Assembly (NCBI GenBank): GCA_028753945.1
Contig: JAPNXP010000010.1
Span: 5,521,042-5,585,041 of the forward strand
DNA length: 64,000 nt
Reading direction: 5' to 3'
Source of the DNA: Hexactinellida sp. DTS-2022
Lineage: Eukaryota > Porifera > Hexactinellida
Shown: one piece after another, positions 40,183-51,000 of the stretch
How positions within the stretch are numbered: position 1 is the first letter of the stretch
How the letters are laid out: each line of letters opens with the position of its first letter
Notes under the pieces: generated by a model
Database searches by the model: none
What the model saw: only the letters and a program-made list of their open reading frames with translations
What the model was told of the DNA's origin: nothing
Position numbers and translations under genes: made by a program

Positions 40183-40383
40183 CTATTTTGTGTAAACAAC
40201 ACAATAAATATTCATATTAGAAATCTATAAATGCGAAATTCGAAATCAGCATACTTGTTTACCTATTATAACATTTGGAACTTAGTTTATCTTAAATATA
40301 AATGCGGTTTCTATTACCCCATCACTTTAATACAATCCGGACAAATAAACACACAAACAACAATCGAGTTTTAATAATATAGA
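40183..40383 (-). mobile_element. Helitron-like element, 3'-truncated copy
   Basis: Read on the minus strand, the 5' end is TCTATATTATTAAAAC preceded by A. GTCCGGATTGTATTAAAG and the AGGTAAACAAG block are shared with the 41114 and 45734 copies. The hairpin end is missing. Confidence 0.65.
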
Positions 40384-40472
40384 TATCAGGCGAATATCCG
40401 ACTAATCAATATCCGGATATCGGATAATAATGATCGCTTTAATATCCGGATTCCAAACTCTACACAAGTGTG
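40384..40472. repeat. Solo arm of the TATCCGGAT element
   Basis: ATATCCGGATATCGGATAAT and ATATCCGGATTCCAAACTCT match the right arm of the element at 34121-34897. Confidence 0.5.
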
Positions 40473-41113
40473 TTTTATAAGATTGCAATCTAATTGATAA
40501 ATTCACAAAGGCATTCATATATGTTATATTTAATATACGTAATCACATCCCCTTGTGTCGATTTAGGTAATTAAACTTTCAAAAATCAATAATTTGACAA
40601 TGCCTACGCAAATCTACAAGTATCAACCTAATTGATCATATACCCAATTAGGATTTGTAAATTGAATAAATCAAAATTTCCTGAAAGGACATTTACTGGA
40701 ACTTCAGGGGCAAAAATACAGAAAGTAAATATTTTTCTTTATCGCTATGAAGTAAGTATAGGCTAATTTCAGGGAGAAATTTATTCCAATTTACTGCTTT
40801 CATTTGTTATCAGGTACATACTAGTTGGTTATCTCATTAGGCTGTTATAATGGGTTATCTTGCATGTGCGTATAATATAAACTCTATTTTATCAATATAA
40901 TTTCCTTTCTAAGAATATAATATTCTAATATATATTTTTATTTACGCCCGATAAAAAATCCAATTACCGATTTACTCGAATAGTAGTTTCCTAGGCGATT
41001 ATTGTTTTTTCGCCATTTTGAGAACAAATTTGTTCGTTAATTTCGAGAATATCACATGTTGTTATTATTTATTTATTAAAGTCGGTTGATAATCGTATTG
41101 AGACTTAAGTTAT

Positions 41114-41590
41114 ACGAGCCCTTCGGTCTCGGTCGCTTTGCGACGGATCAGTACTACGCACCTCAAGTTAACGGCCGCTGTGCGTCCTTACTCCTCACCC
41201 TTTCTGCCATGGAAAATGGTAGAAAGGGACGTTATATACATCCCTTTATAAGATTTCCATAGTTTTAATTTGTTTTTTAATATTCTAAAATTATAAATGC
41301 AAAATTCGTGTTCATCATCTTGTTTACCTCTAATACCTGGTACCTGTTGAAAGCTAACTTCCGGGTTGCTTTTGAATTTCATTAATTCGTTTACCTATTT
41401 TGTGTAAACAACAACAAATATTCATATTAGAAATTTGTAAATGCGAAAATCAGCAAACTTGTTTACCTATTATAACATTTGGAACTTAGTCTCTATCTTA
41501 AGTATAAATGCGGTTTCTATTCCCCCATTACTTTAATACAATCCGGACAAACAAACACACACAACACACAACAATTGAGTTTTAATAATT
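41114..41590 (-). mobile_element. Helitron-like non-autonomous element
   Basis: The minus-strand 3' end has the hairpin GTCGCAAAGCGAC, then CGAGACCGAAGGGCTCG and T. The 5' end is near 41590 (AATTATTAAAACTCAATTG) and has lost the first bases. The element is about 480 bp and contains CATTTTCCATGGCAGAAAGG, which forms a second hairpin. Confidence 0.7.
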
Positions 41591-41721
41591 GGGACAAATA
41601 TGTTACTCCGGGCAGCGGTAATAAATTATTATTTGCTACTTTGGTTGGGCGATTATTCGAATATATACGATATGCGATATCAGTGATAAATATCGAATTA
41701 TTAAATTTTCGGATTTAAAGT

Positions 41722-41807
41722 ACAATCGACTCCACTTAATAAAACTACCGCTTAATCGGGTCAAACACCCTCGGACCAAAGTGACCAAATAAGCAAAGTT
41801 GAATGTA
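41722..41807. repeat. MITE family A, short form
   Basis: ACAATCGACTCCACTTAATA to ATAAGCAAAGTTGAATGTA, about 86 bp. Confidence 0.7.
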
Positions 41808-42209
41808 TTTATGTATTTATCCATGCTATAAAGAGGACAATTCTATTTCTATGATTGCAACTAATACATTCATTGGTGGGTTCCCTTTATATCAATTACT
41901 CTTATAACTAGTATTGACTTTTAGTTCACATGACATACTCAAACTATCCAATTTTTTCGTATACATATATCAAAAAAATAAGACTAATCAATAAAGCTAG
42001 CATATAGCTAAACTTCATCTTGACTATTTTCCATTATTTAAGTACATATATAAAAAGTGATTAGGCTTGCAATTTAATTATAATTAAAAAATGCCAAATA
42101 AAAATAAAAATATAGCAATAGCAAATGAGATGGGTGTTGCATTACATTATTGTTAAATAGAAAATGATTTGTGGTCTGATCTTTGTAGCATTAACAAATG
42201 TGTTCCTGG

Positions 42210-42653
42210 TTAATAAGTAGTTTCTAGCATCAATTCTATAATTTCAGGTGACAAAAATTGTTCGTAAAAGTCGTCGAAGTAGAAAGCATCTTCTTTCGGC
42301 ATTTCTGGAACACTGAGTTTATCCTTATAAAACTTAATTTCTTCTTCCAAGGCTAACTTTTCTTGTGTCAATTGTTCCAACTCTTCAATCTTTCTAGACA
42401 CTTCGATTTCTATATTTTTCATGTTTTTATTATTCCTTTTCCTCTCATCTGCGGAATATTTAACTTTCTTTGCTCTTCTTCTAACTTCTGAAAGAATTCG
42501 TATCAAATCTTTCTCATTTTCAATTCCAAGTTTGTTACAATTTACTCTAAATTGTATTCTTGATTCCTTTATAGGCGCACTTGTCAAATCTAACCCTTCA
42601 GATTGGGCAAGATGCATAACTTGATCAAATTGAGATTGGATATTTTGGGCCAT
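42210..42653 (-). CDS. Small basic/coiled-coil protein, paralogue 2 of 3
   Basis: 147 residues from ATG at 42651-42653, intronless. It shares with the other two copies APIKESRIQFRVNCNKLG, the basic block ILSEVRRRAKKVKYSADERK, and the heptad helix LEQLTQEKLALEEEIKFYKD (about residues 93-112). The acidic, aromatic C terminus (EDAFYFDDFYEQFL) looks like a transactivation-type tail, which is a guess. Function is unknown; the local family suggests tandem duplication followed by divergence outside the shared core. Confidence 0.8.
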   Translation of the reverse strand: MAQNIQSQFDQVMHLAQSEGLDLTSAPIKESRIQFRVNCNKLGIENEKDLIRILSEVRRRAKKVKYSADERKRNNKNMKNIEIEVSRKIEELEQLTQEKLALEEEIKFYKDKLSVPEMPKEDAFYFDDFYEQFLSPEIIELMLETTY

Positions 42654-44633
42654 TTCTCTGTTTGTTTACTTTTATATTGTTATTCAGTTTTGTTTATTTT
42701 AATTCAAATAATGCGCGATATTTATACTATTTCGATTTGATTATTAAATCAAATCGAAATCGATATACTAATTCTCTTTACTCTGTTCTGTTTCAGTGTC
42801 AAATATAATTCCAAGTAAAATCGCAATGAAAATCTTTACGTTAGCAATTAAACTACTTAGTCAATACAGAATTATTTGAATTGATTATCCTAGCAAGCTT
42901 AGATTAAACCCTGATTAACTAACTAACCAATATGGTTGGATTCTTGTTGATATAAATTATGGTCGCTATTTCTTAACACTGGATAAGTGTCCAATAGAAA
43001 TAACTGGTTTGGTTAAGTATCCTATTCAATGCAATGATAACCAAGCGTTTCACACTGGCTTACTATAACAGGAATATTCATTGATTGGCATACTTATTAG
43101 TACCAAAGGAATGTATTAACCGCACCGGCCACATTCCTTCCTCAAATTTGAGTAATTTTAATTATACCAAAATACCCTGATTTGATAGAGTTATTGTTCT
43201 GGCATGTGAGCTGTTGTTAAAATTTGTTATTTTGTGGGTACAGTAGAAATGGGTTATAACTTACCCCCTGGGAATGTAAATAAGTACGTATTATCCGACT
43301 GTACGTACTAACCGAGTTTACCCTACATAGAAGTACATATACATACAGCTTCATAAAATTTGTTACAAATTAGTACGTACTAACCCAGGTACGTTAATCC
43401 CGAATTATACTGTATTTTATGGGTTTAAACAAATTTTAATAAAATAATCATTGCTTAATTTATTCTTAAATGGTTATCTCATTTATCTCAAGGGTCTGAT
43501 ATTCAGGATTTTAATGAGTTTTAGTAACTCTTCAAATTTGACATTAAATTTCTGAGCGACTAATAGAAAACCAAATTGAAAATCGTAAATTTAAGTTATA
43601 TTCCGGAGTTGGCTATTATAACCAAGGCAGTTGGTAAATACTTGTTATATTAATGATAATTAATGTTGTGTAACTATTAAATTAAATTATTTCTACCCAG
43701 TTTATAGTTCATATGGAACAACATTTGTATCAGTTTAATAGTGCTATTAATTTAATAAGCAAATAAATATATTATAGGTAATTTACCTCCCTATTAATTT
43801 TGAATTCGCTACCACATACAGTCGCTAATCAATATTCATTATTTATAAGTATAATTATATAAATGTTATAAATTATTCAAAATGTGCAATATTTATACTC
43901 CGTAACTACCACTGATAATATATAATTTAATAAATAAATAATGGCACATTTATTTATGAGAACGTAGTATGCGGGTAAGTATATTTATATTAAATAAGGA
44001 AAACTATTTTAAAAATAGTTTAACACTCTTCCATTTCAGTTCTATTAGATCTGATTTTATAATTAATATTACGAAAGCTAATATTAGAGTACATAGTTAG
44101 CTATTTATATATATTGACTTGTGTTTAATCAGAAATTCAATAGAAACTACATTATAGTTCGTTTTCAATACTAAACATTAAAATAAATTATATTACTGCG
44201 CCGAATACTATATAGTGAGCCATTTCTGAAATGAGTTCATTGGTTAGTTATTATTATTATTAGATAAAATAATATTAACTCTTACCAAAATTGATTAACC
44301 AAGGAGCTATTGTTAATCTAAACAATTGCGTGTATTTTGTCCAGTTAGGTTTTGTTTGGTTTAAAAATAAATATTTTATTTTGTTGGATTTGGAATTAAA
44401 CTGTCTCCCTTATTCTATTAAGTAATATTATTTCATAAAAATAAAGTAACGGTTTTTACATTCGTTATTTAGTGAAATTTGGAGGTAAACTTTTCTGAAT
44501 CATTTACAACAAGTAACTTTAATACATTGATAATATATGCAGTAATAATTTATTAGCAGATTAGCAAGCTCTAGCTGGTTAATGTGTTTTGATGTACAAT
44601 CGCTAACTAATGAATGTAAGCAGTTAAATCACA
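42654..44633. other. Intergenic between paralogues 2 and 3
   Basis: About 2 kb. The only clear element is a family R MITE at 43240-43414. No other gene is seen. Confidence 0.45.
43240..43414. repeat. MITE family R
   Basis: ACAGTAGAAATGGGTTATAA to CCGAATTATACTGTA, with the word AGTACGTACTAACC in both arms. A second copy is split by the Helitron-like insertion at 45734. Confidence 0.7.
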
Positions 44634-45047
44634 TCACTGGGTTGAGTACAAAATGCGGCGAGTTTCTTGTGGGAATATATATTCCATCAAGTCAGATGAG
44701 TCAGGGAAATTTAATGGTTCAGTCAACTCATTTTGGTAGAAATTGATATCTTCTAATAGTTTTGCCTTCTCAATTTTGAGTGTTTTCGCCAAGTCTTTTA
44801 GTGCTGCGATATTGAATTGATTCAGTTTAAATTTATGATCATGTCTTCGGCGTTCTTGTGAGGAATATATTATTTTCTTTTCGCGTCTTCTTTCTCTTGA
44901 AAGCAGTCGGATCATTTCCTCCACATTAGAAATCCCATTTAATTCACAGCTAACTTTAAGTTCATTTTTCAAATCTTTTATTGGTCTTTTAATCAAATCG
45001 TTTCCTTGTAAATTTAGTAGAAAATTTAAGTTTGTGTACTTAGTCAT
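44634..45047 (-). CDS. Small basic/coiled-coil protein, paralogue 3 of 3
   Basis: 137 residues from ATG at 45045-45047, intronless. Core: RPIKDLKNELKVSCELNG, LLSRERRREKKIIYSSQERR, then DLAKTLKIEKAKLLEDINFY. It is closest to paralogue 1 in the basic block (LLSRERRR is identical). The C terminus is short and ends RRILYSTQ. A bZIP-like regulator is possible but not shown. Confidence 0.8.
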   Translation of the reverse strand: MTKYTNLNFLLNLQGNDLIKRPIKDLKNELKVSCELNGISNVEEMIRLLSRERRREKKIIYSSQERRRHDHKFKLNQFNIAALKDLAKTLKIEKAKLLEDINFYQNELTEPLNFPDSSDLMEYIFPQETRRILYSTQ

Positions 45048-45666
45048 GCTTGTTAAAATTATTTAAATTAATTTCGATTTTCAAGACATTTTATAGTTTT
45101 CTACACCCAATATTTTTTCTTATTCTACATTTTCATAATATTCTCCAAACGTATGTACGTACGTACTGAAAAGAAATTAACTTAACTATTCAAAAATAGA
45201 AAAACATTAAGGTGTAAATGTGTCTCGTTGCTTTATATACGTAGTTAGAATGTACAATTCTATTTTTAACTTAAAAAAAATATTTAAATAAATTCACCGA
45301 TTCTCAAATCCAAACGATTATTTACACATTTTAATTAAGGCCTTATATGTCTTTTGAAATTATGAAATTCAATGTATTGTCAGAAATTCACACCTTTTAG
45401 AACAAAATTAGCAATGCCAAATATATCATATGATTATTCAGTGACATTATTGGACAAATATTAAATACGTAGTCCCAAATAAAATGTAGATTGAAAGATA
45501 AATTTAGGTCCATTATATACGTGCGTAGACAACTTCTAAAATAAAATTGTAATTTGAGCGGAGTCAAATTGAATGGGTTAAATCATAGGCTATGGTTAAA
45601 TCCTTATCCTTTCAATTTACATCCACAAGTAAGTAAGGAATTGCAACTAGTACATCATTAAACCAA

Positions 45667-46277
45667 TACAGTAAGAACTCGATTTTAATGTACCTGGTAG
45701 TACGTACTAATTTATTTTAACCAAGTTTATAAATCTATATTATCTATTGTATTAAAGTGATGGGGAATAGAAACCGCATTTATAATTTTGATAGAAACTA
45801 ACTTCCAAATGTTACAATAGGTAAACAAGTGATTACAAATTTCGCATTTACAAATTTATAATGTGAATATTTATTTTTGTTGTTTACACAAATAAGTAAA
45901 CAAATTAATGAAAATTCAAAATCAACCTAGAAGTTAGCTTTCAACGGGTATTATAGGTAAACAAGTATACAAACACGAATTTCGCGTTTATAAATTTAGA
46001 ATATGAAAACAAGTTAAAACTATGGAAATCTTATAAAGGGATGTATATAACGTCCCTTTCTACCATTTTCCATGGCAGAAAGGGTGAGGAATAAGGACGC
46101 ACAGCGGCCGTCAACTTGAGGTGCGTAGTACTGATCCGTCGCAAAGCGACCGAGACCGAAGGGCTCGTAAGGTATACGTATATATTTCTATGTAGGGTAT
46201 CGAATAGTACGTACACTCGATAATACATACTCACTTTCCTTTCTCAATTGAGTACGTTATAACTTAGTTTTACTGTA
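45667..46277. repeat. MITE family R split by a Helitron-like insertion
   Basis: ACAGTAAGAACTCGATTTTA starts the element at 45667, and ACTTAGTTTTACTGTA ends it at 46277. The two halves (45667-45733 and 46168-46277) would join at an AT where the inserted element lies. Confidence 0.65.
45734..46167 (+). mobile_element. Helitron-like non-autonomous element
   Basis: 5' TCTATATTATCTATTG preceded by A. 3' GTCGCAAAGCGAC hairpin, then CGAGACCGAAGGGCTCG followed by T. It has a small deletion near the 5' end relative to the 40183 and 41114 copies. The split family R MITE confirms both boundaries. Confidence 0.75.
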
Positions 46278-46905
46278 AATAGCAATAGTATAATAACAGT
46301 ATTTTATAAATTACGTATGATTAAATGTTCTTAGATATGATGTATAATCTATTTTAAAGTTATTAATCATTGAAACTTTTCTATGTACAGATGTATATAA
46401 CCACATGATACTGAGTTACCTAGTCGATTAGATAATTAAGTTATTCAAATATTCCAACCAATTAATATACAATCAACTCTCGCTTGGGACTTGTAAATTC
46501 CTTCGTTATAAACGGATAATAATTAATGCATTTCGTTAATTATGAGCGGTTATTTCGTAATATCAGAGTTAGTTATAACGGGAGTTCACTGTATACAGAT
46601 TATTCTAGTATTACTATGCTATGCTTAGAAAAGTTTCACACTAAGACTCTAACAAATGATCCGTTCGTATAGAAGCAAAAGCTCAAATACGCATGAAATG
46701 TGGTTCTTCTTATAGAAAAGATGTTACTTCGTAAGTTTTATATTTACTTTTCCATATGGAACTAGTATATTTCTCAATACATTGAAATAGAAATATTACC
46801 GCATATTTAATTTATTATTATAACATATAATATAAATAACTTTATTCAGCGAATATATGTTCGTAAAAAGTACTAAAAATCATACCAAACAGAATTTAAA
46901 TAGTT
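46278..46905. other. Intergenic 3' of SF1
   Basis: AT-rich. One short family C MITE at 46470-46593 (ACAATCAACTCTCGCTTGGG to AACGGGAGTTCACTGTA). No gene seen. Confidence 0.45.
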
Positions 46906-46932
46906 TCAGCTAGTATCATATTGCCTTCTTCC
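46906..46932 (-). CDS. SF1: Tentative last SF1 exon, nine codons
   Basis: The polyQ exon has a strong donor (TGG|GTAAGA) that removes the longer read-through end. The first acceptor I find downstream in phase (GTTATCAG) opens a short frame GRRQYDTS then TGA. Without it the protein would read through to a stop at 47653. Confidence 0.4.
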   Translation of the reverse strand, partial: GRRQYDTS

Positions 46933-47819
46933 CTGATAACGTGGTTTGTTTACAATCGCACATAACTACATTTGTATCCATTTGTCCGAATAATTAAAAT
47001 TGAATTGTGTACGTTAAATTAAGTTCTGATTTAAAAGCAATTCACTAATAAAATTATGTCAAAATGCTGTATCATTAATTTCAGATTTTATATTAATACA
47101 GAACTGTATTATAGTTTCGGTTATTAAGATAGGAATGCGTATAATAAGCAAATTTATATATTAATTGTGCAAAGGGCTTACTAATACCTCTTCAAATGAA
47201 AACTTGACTTCGCAAAAGTGAATTTCTGATTTAAAAAAATTACCTTGTCAGTGCATGAAAATTACAATAGAAAGATGTAAGTTGATATACAGTAGAACCT
47301 CGTTAGTACGAACACCAGGATACCGTCAAAATGCGTTTGCCTATCCGGAATTCATATTACCAATATCATTTCTATTGAAAAGGCTTTGAAGGGGACTGAA
47401 ATAGTATCGTATTAACCGTGTTCGTACTAACGAGATTCTACTGTACGCAGGCTTTCATCCAGGAAAAATTTTCTGCGCGCCTAGATTAAGTTAGAGCTCG
47501 CTCACACGCGCCTAAAATACTCATTTGTATTACGTTTATGGGAGCATCTCTCGATTTTCGCGCGCGCGACTAGAAAAATTTGATTTCAAAATTACGCTCC
47601 TGGAGGCGCCCACTATAGATGAAACCCTGACTGTACTTATAAGTAATTCCATTTATAATGCACTTAATATGTATCTTACCCAGGCTCCATAGTTGTACCC
47701 CTTGTCTCCCTCACTTCCGTCTTGGGACTGGGATAGAGGAGGGGCAGCTGTTGCCAGGGTTACCGTGATCTGGTCGTTCTTTGAGTTGGTGGTGACAGGG
47801 TAATTCTGGGAATAACCAT

Positions 47820-47860
<41 letters not shown>

Positions 47861-47973
47861 GCTTGTTGTGCTTGTGGATAGTGAGTTTGTTGCTGAGCAT
47901 ACCCAGTGTTAGAATACTGTTGTTGTGTACCAGCTTGTTTGTGTGTTTGTTGTTGGCTGGAGGAATGCCCCTC

Positions 47974-48014
<41 letters not shown>

Positions 48015-51000
48015 GAGTGGATTGTGCCTGGTAGGCACCAGGAATCGGATACCCAGCATAGCTGTCTGAGCTAGTCTGCTGTTGGTAGTACTGGTCTGGC
48101 TGAGGAGGATTCGCGTATTGATTGTTGGCGTCGTGAGGAGCTCCTGGGGGCGGCGGGTTAGGCACCTGGGCTGACCATCCAGTAGAGCCTGCAAATCGTA
48201 TTAATAAATTGAATTGAGCCATAAACAGTAGAGCCTGTAAATTGTATTTAATGAATTGAATTGAGCCATATACATTAGAACCTGCAAATCGTATTTAATG
48301 AATTTAACTGAGCGATATACAGTAGAACCTGCCTATAACGGTTAATCAATAACGGTCATCTGTCTATAACGGCCACTGAGAATAGGTCCTCATATAATTC
48401 CCATATTACAATCTCCTTTACATAATCACTTTTTGGATAATCCCTTGAGTAGTCGTTATTAACAGGTTTAACTGTAAATTTGATTTCAAATTATCTACTT
48501 TACTTAATTTGACTGTTTCCCTAAATGTATGCAAAATTTCAAGAAATAAGTCAGCCATGGGCGCATAGTGCAAAACTGCTTAATTGTGTTTATGAGTTTT
48601 GCATGTAATTCTATGTACACACATGTGTTTTCCATTTAGTAAGAGTGAAACTTTTCCTTTCAATCTAATATATTAGTCTTATTTAGGCAAGAATTTGAGA
48701 TGTCTTGCTAATTAATTATTTAAATGATTTCATTGTGAAATCGATCTACATGAAATAAGCTCACGAATCCATCTAAGTTTATGAATAAATTACAGTTTCT
48801 ATAAATCTAGTCTCGTCTAACAGAATCCAACAGTATATCACAGTAACATGGCTTTATTGACGTCTTTAGTGATAAGTATTAAGTTACTTGGGTGCTGGGA
48901 AAACTGTGGAAATATACTACTAATCACAATTACAAACTTGATTCTTTTACTATAATCACTTTAGTTAATTAGTACAATCTACCATAAGGATCTTAACAAT
49001 TTATCCTAGGAAATATTACAATTACTTAATAAGTTAGATAACGTAATCACTCCATAGTATGCATTGTTTGAATATAAATTAAATGGGAATAAGTTTTTAG
49101 AAAAACAATGGCTAGCAATGGAGAAAGCAGAATGACGTACCAACGCGACGGTGCTATGTTAAGACAGGAATCAGGAGTGGGAATAGATATCTCACAGGGC
49201 CAATTGAGACCATCAATTAGCTCAACACAGATAATCGTGTCGGAAACAATGATAAAAGAAGTTCAAGATGCTATTGATAAACTGCTAAACAAAGTTGAAT
49301 CACCGCCGAAAGAGAAACATATTCGTTCAATTATAATCGCTACTTGGAAAGAACAGGGTTGTAATGTCTTTTGGGCTTCTCTAAGCAAACACGATTTAGC
49401 GAGCCAATCGCTTGTATGCTGGAAAGCAATATACGTTCTACATAGAGTTTTACGTGATGGGCACTCAAAGTCAATTTCTCGCAGCAGTAAACACCTGTCT
49501 TATTTGAATACACTGCAAAAGAGATGGGCGATGTTCCAAGGCGGTTATAATAAACTGAGTCTAAACTATCTTAGAGTTGTGATTGAGAAAATAAAATTCC
49601 ATATAAAGTACCCTATGATTCCATCTACATTCAAGTTAGAGCTGGCAAACATCAAATTCACAACTGGTGAGTTAGATTTATATGAAATACCGACATTTTG
49701 ATATACAACGATTTTACATGAGAAGGCATGAATGTCGGCATTCGATTAAAATACAGGATTTTATAGGGTCAGTTAAGAAAATAAATTTTCACCCAATTTT
49801 TCAAAGTATAGAATAAATTGGTTTTCAAAGACCATTCCTCTACTAGATATAGTGAGTGTCTGTTAAACTTAAATCTAGATAATTTGGAGATATACCAACT
49901 TACCAAGGAGATTAACGGCATTTCGAATATAATATTCAATGTGAACACCCTGGGGACCAGCCAAAACGTTCACTTTTGAGAGGTGTTCACTTTTCATGAT
50001 TTATCATAACGTGTGTCTTAAGCAATTGGAAAATTTGGGACCGAGAAAAAGTGTTCATATTTTGGAGTTGTTCATTTTTTGGAGGTGTTCACTTTTGGAG
50101 GTTTTACTGTATTACAATTCGAATGTCGGTATTCGATGCCAGGAGCCATAAAAATGTTGATTACTTTAATTATTTAATCCTAATTTGTGTCAAACAGGGG
50201 ATCACCTGTTCCAGATGGAGGTAGACATCCTAGAATACGAAAGCGCTCTGCTGTCGCTACAGGGAGCAGTTTTCGGGGAACTTGATCCGTCGAAAGGTTA
50301 CTCCACACAAGTAGCTCAATGTAGAGTTGCACCTCTCGTGCCTGTTATCGAGGATCAAAACGGACTCTACGATCTCAGTTATCACGTGATGCAACTTCTG
50401 CATTCCAATTTACCAGCTGATCTACTATCTGGACATAGAGATCGATATTATAGGCACTACAGTGCTATGAGGAAATTCCTACTCTCATCTAAGGCACTGA
50501 GCTATGTCAGTTCATTGACTAAGATAAGAGAGCTAACACTTGATCCTCCTATCTTTGTGGTTGAAGAGAGTTTTCCTTCGGAGGAAATAATGTCTCCGAT
50601 TAGTGAGGATATTCCCCTAGAGCTACTGTCCCCACCAGACGCAGACGAGAGTGGGAAAGATGATCTCATTGAACAGCTGTTGAGAGAGAACCTAGAGCTG
50701 AAACAGAAACTTGAAGAATTTGAGGAAAACGGTGAAAGACGAGACCAACATATAACTGCATTGGCTTCAAAGATCAACCAAATGAAAGCAGCCTTGGAAG
50801 AAATGAAAAAAGCTAGAGATACAGCATTGGAGGATCAACAAGGACTAATGATTGAAATCGAGTCTCAACGGGAGAGAACACTAATGGAAGCTGACTTGAA
50901 TAAACAGAAAGCTAAACTAGATGAAACCCTCGAAAAAGCAAAGAAAATGTATTTTGAGTTACGTGAGGAACATGTTAAACTCTTGAGGACACACGGACAG

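Larger units (their letters stand above)
37874..42209. other. Repeat-rich intergenic region
   Basis: 4.3 kb between paralogues 1 and 2. It holds Helitron-like copies (38142-38579, 40183-40383, 41114-41590), a family F copy with a nested G/C-tract element (38835-39175), a family L fragment (40114-40182) and a short family A copy (41722-41807). No other gene is seen. Confidence 0.5.

Noticed and set aside
47821-48069. Plus-strand frame of almost pure leucine
   Set aside because: It is the antisense of the SF1 polyQ exon; composition comes only from the triplet tract.
48189-48222. Extension of the SF1 polyQ frame upstream to an ATG
   Set aside because: The extra residues come from the 46-bp tandem repeat. 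Phase with the 52845 exon requires splicing at 48188 instead.
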